Part shown: piece after piece, positions 41,696-50,826 of the stretch
Numbering within the stretch: the stretch's first letter is position 1
How the letters are laid out: every line of letters starts with the position of its first letter
The notes under the pieces: generated by a model
What the model was told of the DNA's origin: nothing
The model's database searches: none
What the model saw: only the letters and a program-made list of their open reading frames with translations
Source of the DNA: Rhodococcus sovatensis
GTDB taxonomy: Bacteria; Actinomycetota; Actinomycetes; Mycobacteriales; Mycobacteriaceae
Assembly (NCBI RefSeq): GCF_037327425.1
Contig: NZ_CP147846.1
Location: 2,232,001 to 2,296,000, forward strand
Reading direction: 5' to 3'
Length of the DNA: 64,000 nt
Program-made: the position numbers and the translations under genes

Positions 41696-42943
41696 GTGTC
41701 ACTTAGCTTTCTCGAGCCGCGGAACGGCCGGTCCACCGCTGACGTAGTCAAATTCGCGCTGTGGCCACTGGCCATCATGACGGTGATCAACAGGGTTGTG
41801 ATCAAGGCAGTCAACGGCGATATCACCAATGACTTCAACCCCGTGTACAACGCGGCGCTGGCATTCCTCAACCGCCAGCCCGTCTACACGGCCAACTTCG
41901 ATTCTGTCGATCCGCACTACCTGTACCAGCCGAGCGCGACGATGCTGCTCTCGCCGCTTGCCGTCATCGATCCGGAACGGTCACGTTGGCTGTTCATCAT
42001 CGCCAGCACCGTCGCGATTCTTGTCGCTCTGTACATCCTGCTCAGAATCTTCGGTTTTCGTCTCGATTCGGTTGCCGCCCCGGCCCTTCTGCTGGCGGCC
42101 TTCGTCAGCGAGACGGTGACGAACACCCTCGTCTTCACCAATTTCAACGGCTTCGTGTTGCTGGGCGAGGTCGCGTTCATCGGATTCCTGTTGCAGCGAA
42201 AGGACTTGTCCGCGGGCGTCGCGATGGGGCTGACACTCGCTATCAAGCCCATGCTCGCTCCGCTGCTGCTGTTGCCGTTGATGACCAGACAGTGGAAGGT
42301 ATTCGTCACCTCGATTGCTGTGCCCGTGGTGATGATGGCGATCGCGTGGCCACTCTCCGTCGACCCGATGGACTTCATCGATCGCACACTGCCGTACCTA
42401 CTGCAGACGCGTGACTACTTCAACAGTGCCGTTGTCGGGAACGGCCTCTACTATGGCATTCCCGATCTGTTGCTCCTCGCAATACGCGTCGTACTGGGCG
42501 TCATGGTTCTCGTGTCGTTGTGGCTGCTCTACCGGTACTGCCGCGAGGATCGACTCTTCTTCTTCGCCACAGCATCGGGACTGATTCTGACTGCTCACTG
42601 GCTACTCGGATCACTCGGCCAGATGTACTACTCGATGATGCTGTTCCCGCTGCTCATGACAGTTGTACTGAAGAATTCGTTGATTCGGAACTGGCCTGCG
42701 TGGCTCGCCATCTATGGGTTCATGAATGCCGATCGATGGCTGTCCGGACGTTTCGTCGAAACAGGACGCGCCCTGGATTACATGCGGACCACCTTCGGGT
42801 GGAGTCTCCTCATCATCGTCATCTTCGCTGTGCTCATCGGCCGCTACGTGGCGGCGCGCAAAGATGGTCGCCTCGACGACGGAATCGAACCGGACTACCT
42901 GCTCGAAGACTCTCGAGCTGCGAAGACGACGAAGACCGGCTGA
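41696..42943 (+). CDS. aftC: Alpha-(1->3)-arabinofuranosyltransferase
   Basis: GT87-type membrane glycosyltransferase that branches the arabinan of arabinogalactan and lipoarabinomannan, using decaprenyl-phosphoryl arabinose. 415 aa with about ten membrane segments. The catalytic loop region near the start is GDITNDFNPVYNAALAFLNRQPVYTANF, containing the conserved Asp that follows the first membrane helix. GTG 41696 is the only close start. Neighbours msrB downstream and the hydrolase upstream match the mycobacterial order Rv2672-aftC-msrB. Confidence 0.9.
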   Translation: MSLSFLEPRNGRSTADVVKFALWPLAIMTVINRVVIKAVNGDITNDFNPVYNAALAFLNRQPVYTANFDSVDPHYLYQPSATMLLSPLAVIDPERSRWLFIIASTVAILVALYILLRIFGFRLDSVAAPALLLAAFVSETVTNTLVFTNFNGFVLLGEVAFIGFLLQRKDLSAGVAMGLTLAIKPMLAPLLLLPLMTRQWKVFVTSIAVPVVMMAIAWPLSVDPMDFIDRTLPYLLQTRDYFNSAVVGNGLYYGIPDLLLLAIRVVLGVMVLVSLWLLYRYCREDRLFFFATASGLILTAHWLLGSLGQMYYSMMLFPLLMTVVLKNSLIRNWPAWLAIYGFMNADRWLSGRFVETGRALDYMRTTFGWSLLIIVIFAVLIGRYVAARKDGRLDDGIEPDYLLEDSRAAKTTKTG

Positions 42944-42961
42944 TCGTATTAGCGTGGAGGC

Positions 42962-43390
42962 ATGAGTTCAGCGACTGACAAGAATCCTGCCCCCGCCGTC
43001 CAGCACACCGACGCGGAGTGGCGCGAGAAGCTGACGCCCGAGGAGTTCGCCGTCCTCCGTGAGGCAGGCACCGAACGCCCGTTCGTCGGCGAATACACCG
43101 ACACCAAGACCGATGGCGTCTACGAGTGCCGTGCGTGCGGCGCCGAGTTGTTCCGCAGTACCGAGAAGTTCGAGTCGCACTGCGGCTGGCCGTCGTTCTT
43201 CGATCCGGCAGACAGCGATGCGGTAATCCTGAACGAGGACACCTCGCTCGGAATGCGACGGGTAGAAGTGATCTGCAAGAACTGCCACAGCCACCTGGGA
43301 CACGTCTTCGAGGGCGAGGGTTACCCGACGCCGACGGATCAGAGATATTGCATCAACTCGATCTCGCTGGTCCTCAAGCCTGCTGAGTAG
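42962..43390 (+). CDS. msrB: Methionine-R-sulfoxide reductase B
   Basis: Repairs protein-bound methionine-R-sulfoxide. 142 aa with both zinc CxxC pairs (ECRACG and CKNCHSHLGH), the substrate motif CGWPSFF and the catalytic Cys in RYCINSISL. No signal peptide, so cytoplasmic. It lies 19 bp after aftC and probably shares its transcript. The convergent molybdopterin enzyme 0.5 kb away belongs to a family that can reduce free methionine sulfoxide. Confidence 0.96.
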   Translation: MSSATDKNPAPAVQHTDAEWREKLTPEEFAVLREAGTERPFVGEYTDTKTDGVYECRACGAELFRSTEKFESHCGWPSFFDPADSDAVILNEDTSLGMRRVEVICKNCHSHLGHVFEGEGYPTPTDQRYCINSISLVLKPAE

Positions 43391-43456
43391 CACCTCTGGG
43401 TGTAGTTGCGTCGGGCGGTGACTCAGGACACTCCGGTGCGGCGCATAATCGAAACC

Positions 43457-43915
43457 ATGCGCACCTTCACGTCAGCAGAGCAACTGAAAGCAGCCGTCGG
43501 CGAGGACCTCGGCACGAGTGACTGGCTCCAGATCACGCAGGAGCGGGTCAACACGTTCGCCGACGCCACCGGGGATCACCAGTGGATCCACGTGGACGTC
43601 GAGCGTGCGAAGAAGGAAAGCCCGTTCGGTGCTCCCATCGCCCACGGATTCCTGACTCTGTCGTTGGTATCGATGTTGAACTGGCAGATCTACACCATCG
43701 AGAACACCAAGCTCGGAATCAACTACGGCTCCAACAAGGTCCGATTCATCAATCCGGTCAAGGTCGGTTCGCACGTCCGCCTGCAGACCACCTTGACCTC
43801 GGTCGAGGACGCGTCGGGCGGCGCCCTCCAGGTCGTCGCCGCATGCACGCTCGAGATCGAAGGCGAGGACAAGCCGGCTTTGGTGGCCGAGATCATCAGC
43901 CGAATCGTGTTCTAG
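43457..43915 (+). CDS. MaoC-type (R)-specific enoyl-CoA hydratase
   Basis: 152-aa single hotdog protein. The hydratase-2 motif ATGDHQWIHVDVERA-x-x-x-PFGAPIAHGFLTLSL carries the catalytic Asp and His, followed by YGSNKVRFINPVKVG. Likely hydrates trans-2-enoyl-CoA. ATG 43457 is chosen because the frame before it (from 43406) is unlike the family. Its TAG stop shares bases with the stop of the convergent gene. Confidence 0.92.
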   Translation: MRTFTSAEQLKAAVGEDLGTSDWLQITQERVNTFADATGDHQWIHVDVERAKKESPFGAPIAHGFLTLSLVSMLNWQIYTIENTKLGINYGSNKVRFINPVKVGSHVRLQTTLTSVEDASGGALQVVAACTLEIEGEDKPALVAEIISRIVF

Positions 43916-46236
43916 CCGACCGACCTAACGGTCATCGTGGGCGGATCGAACGCAGTGATCGGCGGGAGTGCCTCGTCGTAGCGTTCGATCTGCACCAGCA
44001 CGTGTTGCCCCGTGGATCCCTGAGACAGCGACGACGCGCCGACGTCGGGTGTCAATACGTTCGGATTGCCGTGCTTGCACAGAGAATTGGTGTCGGCTGG
44101 ATCCAGCGGGTCGTACCAGGCGCCGGTGGACAGTTGGACGACGTCGTCGAGCATCCCGTCATCGACGACTACCCCCGCCAGGCATGCGCCTCGATCGTTG
44201 AACACCCTGACCACGTCACCGTCGGTGACCCCGCGCGCCGCAGCCGCCACCGAGTGCATTCGGATGGGCTCACGACCCTGCACTTTCGACGCCTGACTTG
44301 TGGCGCCGTGATCGAGCTGACTGTGCAGTCGAGTGCGAGGTTGGTTCGCGATGAGGTGCAGCGGGAAGTGCTGTGCACGTCCGCCGTTGAGCCATTCCAC
44401 CGGTTCGAACCATGCCGGGTGGCCGATGCAATCCTGGTAACCGAAGCCGTCGATGACCTCGGAGAAGATCTCGATGCGTCCGCTCGGCGTGCGTAAGGCG
44501 TTGCTTACAGGATCTTCTCGATAGTCCGCGAACAACGTCAGGTCCTCTTCGGTGGCCATTCGCACCGAACCCGCTCGCCAGAACTCGTCGAACTCGGGGG
44601 TCTCGACGTTCGCCGATCTCAAGTAGCCGCGCCACTGGTCGTACAGATGCTCGATCCACTCCCCCGACGTCCGGCCCTCGGTGAAACCGTCGGCGACTCC
44701 CATCTTCCGAGCCACCACAGCGAAGGTGTCGTAGTCGTCGCGAGAGTCCGCATAGCGCGGGACAGCCTGCTGCATCGCCACCAACAGTGGATCGTTTCGA
44801 GTGCAGCTGAGGTCGTTTCGTTCGAGCGATGTGGTCGAAGGTACGACGATGTCCGCGTGCTTGGCCATCGGCGTCCAATACGGATCGTGCACGACGATGG
44901 TGTCCGGCCGCCCGAATGCGCGTCGAAGCCGGCCCAGATCTTGGTGGTGATGGAACGGATTCCCGCCGGCCCAGTGGACCAACTTGATGTCCGGATACGT
45001 CATCCGTCGACCGTTGTAGTCGAACTCGGTACCCGGTCCGAGCAACATGTCTGCGATAGCGGCGACCGGAATGTGCGCGGTGATCGGATTGAGCCCCTGT
45101 GGAAGGGTCGGCAACGGATACGGCACCGGCCCGAGCCCTGGCTCGTTCATCGACCCGTAACCGTGCCCGAATCCCCCACCGGGAATGCCGATCTGGCCCA
45201 GCATCGACGCGAGCGTAATCCCCATCCACGGAGCCTGTTCCCCGCTCTTCACACGTTGCAGTGACCACGTCACCGTGATCAACGTTCTACGCGACGCCAT
45301 CGATCTGGCCAGATCGACGATGGCTTCGGCGGCGATACCGGACTTCGCAGACGCCCACTCCGGAGTCTTCGGTATGCCATCGGAGGCACCGAGCAGGTAC
45401 CGCTCGAACGTGTCGTAACCGGTGGTGTACTTGTCGAGAAAGTTTGTGTCGTGCAGATTTTCGACAGCCAGCACGTAGGCGAGCCCCAACATCACGGCGA
45501 CATCGGAGCCCGGGACGGGAGCAAGCCACGTCGCGGCGCCGTGCATGTCGTCACGGAGCGGACTGACGGACACGATTTCGCCGCCGCGCGCCCGAAGCGC
45601 GTCGAGCGCTGATTCTGTCGGATGATCGGATGTACCACCGTGATTGACGCTGGTGTTCTTGGCCGGCACACCTCCGAACGCGACGAGCAGGTCGGTCTCG
45701 GCCGCGATGACCTTCCAGGACGTGGAGCGCGAGAACATCTTCCAGTGTGCGCCGACGACGTGCGGCATGATGACGCCGGTAGCGCCGGTGGAATAGCTGT
45801 TGACCGACCGCGTGTATCCGCCGAGACAGTTGAGGAAGCGGTGGACCTGGCTCTGCGCGTGATGGAATCGGCCTGCGCTCGCCCATCCGTACGAGCCACC
45901 ATAGATCGCTTCGTTGCCGTGACGGTCGATGACTCGTCGGAGTTCACCGGCCAGCAGATCCGTCAGTTCGTCCCACGTCACGGCCACGTAGTCGTCGTTG
46001 CCGCGCCGATCGGTCGGCCCGGGCCCGTTCTCCAGCCACCCACGACGCACCGACGGTCCGGTGATGCGGGAGCGATGCTTGACCGACCCCGGCACGTTTC
46101 CCAGAGCCGGCGACGGGCTCGAATCGCCCGCGTGGGGGCGAATGTCGACTACTTCCCCGTCGGCGGCCGAGGCACTGTACATGCCCCAGTGCGCCATATG
46201 CTGGGTGTGCCGACCGGGACCTGCGTCGCGGCTCAC
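43912..46236 (-). CDS. Molybdopterin oxidoreductase of the BisC/DMSO reductase family
   Basis: 774-aa molybdo-bis-MGD enzyme resembling biotin sulfoxide, TMAO and DMSO reductases. YGGSYGWASAGRFHHAQSQVHRF matches the family's Mo-ligand serine region; GGNPFHHHQDLGRLRRAF and the C-terminal TGAWYDP / GNPNVLT contact the cofactor. No Tat signal and no N-terminal iron-sulfur Cys motif, so cytoplasmic like BisC, for which biotin sulfoxide and free methionine sulfoxide are substrates. GTG 46236 overlaps the HAD stop; ATG 46197 is an alternative start. Its stop is shared with maoC. Confidence 0.9.
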   Translation of the reverse strand: MSRDAGPGRHTQHMAHWGMYSASAADGEVVDIRPHAGDSSPSPALGNVPGSVKHRSRITGPSVRRGWLENGPGPTDRRGNDDYVAVTWDELTDLLAGELRRVIDRHGNEAIYGGSYGWASAGRFHHAQSQVHRFLNCLGGYTRSVNSYSTGATGVIMPHVVGAHWKMFSRSTSWKVIAAETDLLVAFGGVPAKNTSVNHGGTSDHPTESALDALRARGGEIVSVSPLRDDMHGAATWLAPVPGSDVAVMLGLAYVLAVENLHDTNFLDKYTTGYDTFERYLLGASDGIPKTPEWASAKSGIAAEAIVDLARSMASRRTLITVTWSLQRVKSGEQAPWMGITLASMLGQIGIPGGGFGHGYGSMNEPGLGPVPYPLPTLPQGLNPITAHIPVAAIADMLLGPGTEFDYNGRRMTYPDIKLVHWAGGNPFHHHQDLGRLRRAFGRPDTIVVHDPYWTPMAKHADIVVPSTTSLERNDLSCTRNDPLLVAMQQAVPRYADSRDDYDTFAVVARKMGVADGFTEGRTSGEWIEHLYDQWRGYLRSANVETPEFDEFWRAGSVRMATEEDLTLFADYREDPVSNALRTPSGRIEIFSEVIDGFGYQDCIGHPAWFEPVEWLNGGRAQHFPLHLIANQPRTRLHSQLDHGATSQASKVQGREPIRMHSVAAAARGVTDGDVVRVFNDRGACLAGVVVDDGMLDDVVQLSTGAWYDPLDPADTNSLCKHGNPNVLTPDVGASSLSQGSTGQHVLVQIERYDEALPPITAFDPPTMTVRSVG

Positions 46237-46919
46237 CGCGTGATTCCGCTGAGCTCCAGTGCCTCGAGCAACGCAGTGGGCCGCTCAGGGGTCGGGATCG
46301 GGTCGACGAGCGCGAACGAGCAACCGATGGCCCGCGCAGCACCGTCGGCTTCCTCGCTGTCGCCGACCATCAGGGTCCGACTCGCCTCGACGCCGAGCTT
46401 GTCGACCGCATAGCGAAAGATCTCGAGCTGAGGTTTGACGAACCCGACCTCGTAGGACAGTACGAATTCCGATATCAGATCGGTGACACCGAGGCGCTCG
46501 AATGCCGGTCGGATGTCGAATGCGATGTTGCTCAGCACCGCGACCGGGATCGATGCTGACGCAAGCACCTTCAGCACCTCGGCTGTATCCGGATATGGCG
46601 TCCAGCAGAACGGGTCGATGACCCTGCCGTAGACGGACTCCGCGTGGTCTTGGTTGTCCAGACCGGATTCACGGAGAACGTGCAAGTACGCCTGCCGGTG
46701 CAGCGCGGGATCGAGGTCTCGGTTCCGCCATGCATGCCGGGTGACATCGTCGAACTCGACGACCTCACCGACCGGCGCAGTCATCCGGCGCATCAACTCG
46801 GCCGCGTGGTGACCGTCCACCGCCGTGCCGTCGGAATGCGTTACCCCGTCGAACCACGAGTCGTCCTCGTCGAGTCGAAACAGGGTTCCGGAGAAGTCGA
46901 AGATGACCGCATCCATCAT
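46233..46919 (-). CDS. HAD-superfamily hydrolase
   Basis: 228 aa. Motif I is VIFDFSGTL: the nucleophile Asp is present but the usual second Asp is Ser, seen in some HAD subgroups. Motif II VLSN, motif III in GFVKPQ and motif IV GDSEEADG are intact, so phosphatase-like activity is plausible. ATG 46919 overlaps the hemQ stop (ATGA) and its own stop overlaps the molybdoenzyme start, placing it inside the heme operon. Substrate unknown. Confidence 0.85.
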   Translation of the reverse strand: MMDAVIFDFSGTLFRLDEDDSWFDGVTHSDGTAVDGHHAAELMRRMTAPVGEVVEFDDVTRHAWRNRDLDPALHRQAYLHVLRESGLDNQDHAESVYGRVIDPFCWTPYPDTAEVLKVLASASIPVAVLSNIAFDIRPAFERLGVTDLISEFVLSYEVGFVKPQLEIFRYAVDKLGVEASRTLMVGDSEEADGAARAIGCSFALVDPIPTPERPTALLEALELSGITR

Positions 46920-47611
46920 GGCAGGGCGGCCACGAGAGCTTCGACGTCGACGCGAGGACCGGTGAAGAACGGTGTCTCCTCGCGCACGTGACGGCGAGCT
47001 TCGGTCGCACGGAGATCACGCATCAAGTCCACGATCCGGTCCAGCTCAGGCGCTTCGAACGCCAAGATCCACTCGTAGTCACCGAGCGCGAAGGACGGGA
47101 CGGTGTTTGCCCGCACGTCCTTGTAGCCGCGAGCTGCCATGCCGTGATCTGCGAGCATCGTGCGCCGCTCGTCTTCCGGCAAGAGGTACCACTCGATGGA
47201 GCGGACGAACGGGTAGACGCAGATGTAGTCGCCCGGATCCTCGCCCGCGATGAAGGCCGGCACGTGGCTCTTGTTGAACTCGGCCGGGCGGTGCAGTGCC
47301 GAATTGCTCCACACGGGCGTGCTGGCCCTGCCGAGGGCAGTGGTGCGCCGAAAATCCGAATACGTCGCTTGCAGGTCTTCGATGCGCTCGGCGTGCGTCC
47401 ACACCATGAAATCGGCATCGGCCCGCAAGCCCGCCACGTCGTAGACGCCGCGTACTGCGACACCCTTGTCCTCTTGGCTCTCGAAGAAAACGCGTGCTTC
47501 CTTGGCTGCGTCGGCACGGTCGTCGCCCAGAACGCCTGGGGTGACCTTGTACACCGAGAACATCAGGTAGCGGAGAGTCGAATTGAGCGCAGAGTAGTCG
47601 AGGCGTGCCAT
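46916..47611 (-). CDS. hemQ: Coproheme decarboxylase
   Basis: Last enzyme of the coproporphyrin-dependent heme pathway: decarboxylates Fe-coproporphyrin III to heme. 231 aa of the chlorite-dismutase family. Begins MARLDYSALNSTLRYLMFSVYK; the ICVYPFVRSIEWYLLP stretch contains the conserved catalytic Tyr and the Lys/Arg region, and the proximal His lies in the GHxxxRKY-equivalent ADHGMAARGYKDVRANT. ATG 47611 gives the normal length and is 4 bp after hemY. Confidence 0.95.
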   Translation of the reverse strand: MARLDYSALNSTLRYLMFSVYKVTPGVLGDDRADAAKEARVFFESQEDKGVAVRGVYDVAGLRADADFMVWTHAERIEDLQATYSDFRRTTALGRASTPVWSNSALHRPAEFNKSHVPAFIAGEDPGDYICVYPFVRSIEWYLLPEDERRTMLADHGMAARGYKDVRANTVPSFALGDYEWILAFEAPELDRIVDLMRDLRATEARRHVREETPFFTGPRVDVEALVAALP

Positions 47612-47615
47612 GCCC

Positions 47616-48977
47616 CTATCGTGCCACCTCGCACACTGCAGCGGCTGCTCTGGTCGCCGAAGCGACGCAGGCGGGCACTCCGACGCCGTGGCTCCAGGCG
47701 CCCGCCACCGCGACGCCGGGGACGTCACGCACCGCACACTCGATCTCGGCGACGCGATCGAGGTGCCCGGGGGCGTACTGAGGAAGGCCTCCATGCCACC
47801 GCTGCACGACGGTCGCCGTCGGGGTGACGTCGAGCCCGGTGACAGTCCCTAGATCGCGCACCGCTGTCCGAACGAGTTCCGTATCGCTCAGGCCCAGGGG
47901 ACTGTCGTCTCCGAATCGTCCGAGGGATGCGCGCAGCAGAACGGAGTCTCGGTCGGCGAGGTGAGTCCACTTTCGGCTGGAGAGCGTGAAGGCTTTCACC
48001 GACAGGCCCGCGTCGGTGGCCACGAGAACTCCCGAGTTGTCCGGCAACTCCACGTCGCTGGGCAACGCCATGCCCACCACGACGGAAGATGCGAGCTCGA
48101 TGTCGGCGGCCGCGTCTGCCGCGTCGGGTACCGTGTCGGCCAGAATCGCCGACAACGCGGGGGCCGGCACCGCGAGAACGACGAGGTCCACGTGACCGAT
48201 CGGATCGACACGCCACCCTTTCCGCTCGCCGCAGATCGACTCGACTCGCGCACCCAACACGATCCGTGCTCCGGCCGCCGCGATCAAGGCGTCGACGAGC
48301 ACCCCGTAGCCGCCGCGGAGCGCTCCGAATACCGGCTCCGAACTCGGGGGTGGGAGCGCGCTCGCCACGGCGGACGACAGGCTCGTCGCCCCTGCGTCGA
48401 GGGCTGCCGCGAGCGTCGGAAGCGCGGCGCGTACTCCGATCGAATCGGACAGGCCCGAGTAGACACCTCCGAGTAGTGGATCCACCGACCGACGCAGAAC
48501 CTGCTCACCGAATCGACCACCCACCAGTTGGGCGACGCTGACATCGATGCTCGGGTCCCAGTCGAATGCGGTCTCGGCCTCGACGGCGATCTGCTGCAGC
48601 GTCGCCGCATCGACGAGCCCTTCGATCGACTGGGCACCGGCTGGGATGCCCATCAACGTTCCGGCCGGCATCGCGTGCAGCTCGCCCGAAGAGTAGATCA
48701 ACGGTCGTTTGCCTGCTGGATGCACGAGTTGATCGGCGATCCCCAACTCGGCCATGAGAGCGGGTACTTCCGGCCTACGGCCGATGAACGCTTCGGCTCC
48801 GACGTCGAGCGGACCACCCGCAAGGTCGACGGTCCGCAGGGTGCCGCCGAGCCGATCCGACTCCTCGACGACGGTGATCTGCGCCTCGGGTCCCAGCTCG
48901 GTTCGCAGTCGGTAGGCGGCCACGAGCCCGGTGATTCCGCCTCCGACGACGGCTGCCCGTGGCACTGCCCGCGTCAC
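47616..48977 (-). CDS. hemY: Coproporphyrinogen III oxidase (HemY type)
   Basis: Oxidises coproporphyrinogen III to coproporphyrin III with FAD. 453 aa: N-terminal dinucleotide motif AAVVGGGITGLVAAYRL, then EESDRLGGTLRT, GGPLDVGAEAF and the C-terminal VAGAWSHGVGVPACVASA FAD segment. GTG 48977 overlaps the hemE stop (GTGA). It links hemE upstream and hemQ downstream in pathway order. Confidence 0.95.
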   Translation of the reverse strand: MTRAVPRAAVVGGGITGLVAAYRLRTELGPEAQITVVEESDRLGGTLRTVDLAGGPLDVGAEAFIGRRPEVPALMAELGIADQLVHPAGKRPLIYSSGELHAMPAGTLMGIPAGAQSIEGLVDAATLQQIAVEAETAFDWDPSIDVSVAQLVGGRFGEQVLRRSVDPLLGGVYSGLSDSIGVRAALPTLAAALDAGATSLSSAVASALPPPSSEPVFGALRGGYGVLVDALIAAAGARIVLGARVESICGERKGWRVDPIGHVDLVVLAVPAPALSAILADTVPDAADAAADIELASSVVVGMALPSDVELPDNSGVLVATDAGLSVKAFTLSSRKWTHLADRDSVLLRASLGRFGDDSPLGLSDTELVRTAVRDLGTVTGLDVTPTATVVQRWHGGLPQYAPGHLDRVAEIECAVRDVPGVAVAGAWSHGVGVPACVASATRAAAAVCEVAR

Positions 48978-50038
48978 AGGGAATGCACCAACTCCACGAC
49001 TCGAGTGAGCACGTCTGGATCGGTGTCAGGGAGCACGCCATGACCGAGGTTGAACACGTGTCCTACTGCCCCCGCCTCGATGGCTCGGTCGGCCTCGGCC
49101 ACGATACGTCGGACTTCGCTCTCGACGGCGTCCCATCCGGCGAACAGGACGGCGGGATCGAGGTTGCCCTGCAGTGCCTTACCCGGCCCGACGCGCTCCA
49201 CGGCGACATCCAGCGGAATTCGCCAATCGACCCCGACGACGTCGGCACCTGCGTCGCCCATGGCGCCGAGCAATTCTCCGGTGCCGACGCCGAAGTGGAT
49301 CTTCGGTACTCCGGCTTCTCGCACCGCGTCGAATACTTTGGTCGAGTGTGGCAGGACGAACTCACGGTAGTCGGCCAGCGACAACGCGCCTGCCCACGAG
49401 TCGAAGAGTTGCAGTGCGTCGATTCCCGCAGCAAGCTGGCTCTGCAGAAACGTGATCGTCGTATCGGCCAGGGTGTCGAGCAGTGTGTGCCAAGTGTTTG
49501 GATCCGAGCGCATCAGAGCTTTCGTCTTCTCATGATTGCGACTCGGACCGCCCTCGACGAGGTACGACGCCAGCGTGAACGGTGCGCCGGCGAAACCGAT
49601 CAGCGCTGTCTCCCCCAGCTCCTTGGTCAGAATGCCGATCGCATCGGCCACCGGGGCCACCTGCTCGGCGTCGAGACGCGGAAGAGCCGCGACGTCGGCG
49701 GCGGACCGCACGGGATTGGCCACCACCGGACCGGTTCCGGTGACGATGTCCAGATCGATACCGGCGGCCTTGAGCGGCACCACGATATCGGAGAACAGAA
49801 TTGCAGCATCGACTCCGTGCCTGCGCACCGGCTGCAGCGTGATCTCAGCGACCAGGTCGGCATCGAAGCAAGAGTCGAGCATGCCGATGCCCGCCCTGAT
49901 CTTCCGATACTCGGGCAGTGAACGACCGGCCTGCCGCATGAACCACACCGGACGCCGAGTCGGCACTCGGCCGGCTACAGCTGCGAGCAGCGGTGCGTCG
50001 GGAAGATGACGACGGGACGAAGGCGTATCGGTGTTCAT
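48974..50038 (-). CDS. hemE: Uroporphyrinogen decarboxylase
   Basis: Converts uroporphyrinogen III to coproporphyrinogen III. Motifs PVWFMRQAGRSLPEYRK with the conserved Arg pair, LFSDIVVPLKAAGIDLD with the catalytic Asp, and GFAGAPFTLASYLVEGG are all present. The ATG at 50038 gives 354 aa; an in-frame GTG at 50056 would add six residues and neither has a strong ribosome site. First gene of the hemE-hemY-hemQ-HAD-molybdoenzyme run, and divergent from the DUF3000 gene. Confidence 0.96.
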   Translation of the reverse strand: MNTDTPSSRRHLPDAPLLAAVAGRVPTRRPVWFMRQAGRSLPEYRKIRAGIGMLDSCFDADLVAEITLQPVRRHGVDAAILFSDIVVPLKAAGIDLDIVTGTGPVVANPVRSAADVAALPRLDAEQVAPVADAIGILTKELGETALIGFAGAPFTLASYLVEGGPSRNHEKTKALMRSDPNTWHTLLDTLADTTITFLQSQLAAGIDALQLFDSWAGALSLADYREFVLPHSTKVFDAVREAGVPKIHFGVGTGELLGAMGDAGADVVGVDWRIPLDVAVERVGPGKALQGNLDPAVLFAGWDAVESEVRRIVAEADRAIEAGAVGHVFNLGHGVLPDTDPDVLTRVVELVHSL

Positions 50039-50161
50039 CGTCGTCCATGCTGCCACGCGCCGTCCGCGCAGCCGCCACCGGAGATGTTCGTCGCCGCCTC
50101 TGCGCAGGTGTGATACCCGTTCGAAGGCATCCGACTCGGCGCGCCTCCGACGAACACGAAC

Positions 50162-50785
50162 GTGAGAAGTCTAACGTCCGAAGTCGTGACCACACCCGGA
50201 TCCCCAGCCGAGCCTGCGCCGTTTCGATCGGCTGTCGAGGCAATGCACCGGGCAGTCGTGCACCCAGCCATAGAAATCGGTCCGATCAGACCGCCGCAGC
50301 GGCTGGCGCCGTTCAGCTATGCCATCGGTGCCGAAGTACAGCATCCCACCGGCGACGATGTCGGCGAACAGTCCGACGGCGACGCCTTCGGACGTCTCAT
50401 TCTGCTGTACGACCCCGACGGGGACGAAGCATGGAACGGAACCATGCGGCTGGTGGCGTACATCCAAGCCGACGTGGACGAGTCCCTCGCCTCCGATCCG
50501 TTGCTTCCCGAGGTCGGGTGGAGTTGGTTGGTCGACGCTCTGGAAAGCCGTTCCGAACCGTATACCGCTCTCGGAGGCACCGTGACGTCGACGAGTTCGG
50601 TTCGATACGGCGACATTGCAGGTCCTCCGAAGGCCCATCAACTCGAACTGCGGGCGTCGTGGACGGCCGGATCGGTGGAACTGGCGGCGCATGTCGAAGC
50701 CTTCTGCGAGGTGCTCGCGTATGCGGCAGGCTTGCCTCCGGCAGGGATCACCGAGCTGCGTAGCCGCGAGGCGAACCGGACGTAG
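50162..50785 (+). CDS. DUF3000 family protein
   Basis: Conserved actinobacterial protein of unknown function. 207 aa with the family blocks FRSAVEAMHRAVVHPAIEIGPIRPPQRLAPFSYAI, WNGTMRLVAYIQADVDESLASDPLLPEVGWSWLVDAL and the C-terminal FCEVLAYAAGLPPAG. No signal peptide or catalytic motif. The start is uncertain (GTG 50162, or GTG 50186). It precedes rnd on the same strand with a 41-bp gap, as in mycobacteria (Rv2680-Rv2681). Confidence 0.85.
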   Translation: MRSLTSEVVTTPGSPAEPAPFRSAVEAMHRAVVHPAIEIGPIRPPQRLAPFSYAIGAEVQHPTGDDVGEQSDGDAFGRLILLYDPDGDEAWNGTMRLVAYIQADVDESLASDPLLPEVGWSWLVDALESRSEPYTALGGTVTSTSSVRYGDIAGPPKAHQLELRASWTAGSVELAAHVEAFCEVLAYAAGLPPAGITELRSREANRT

Positions 50786-50826
50786 TTCGCGCGCAGCGCG
50801 GCACCGAAGGCTTAGAGTCACCTCTC

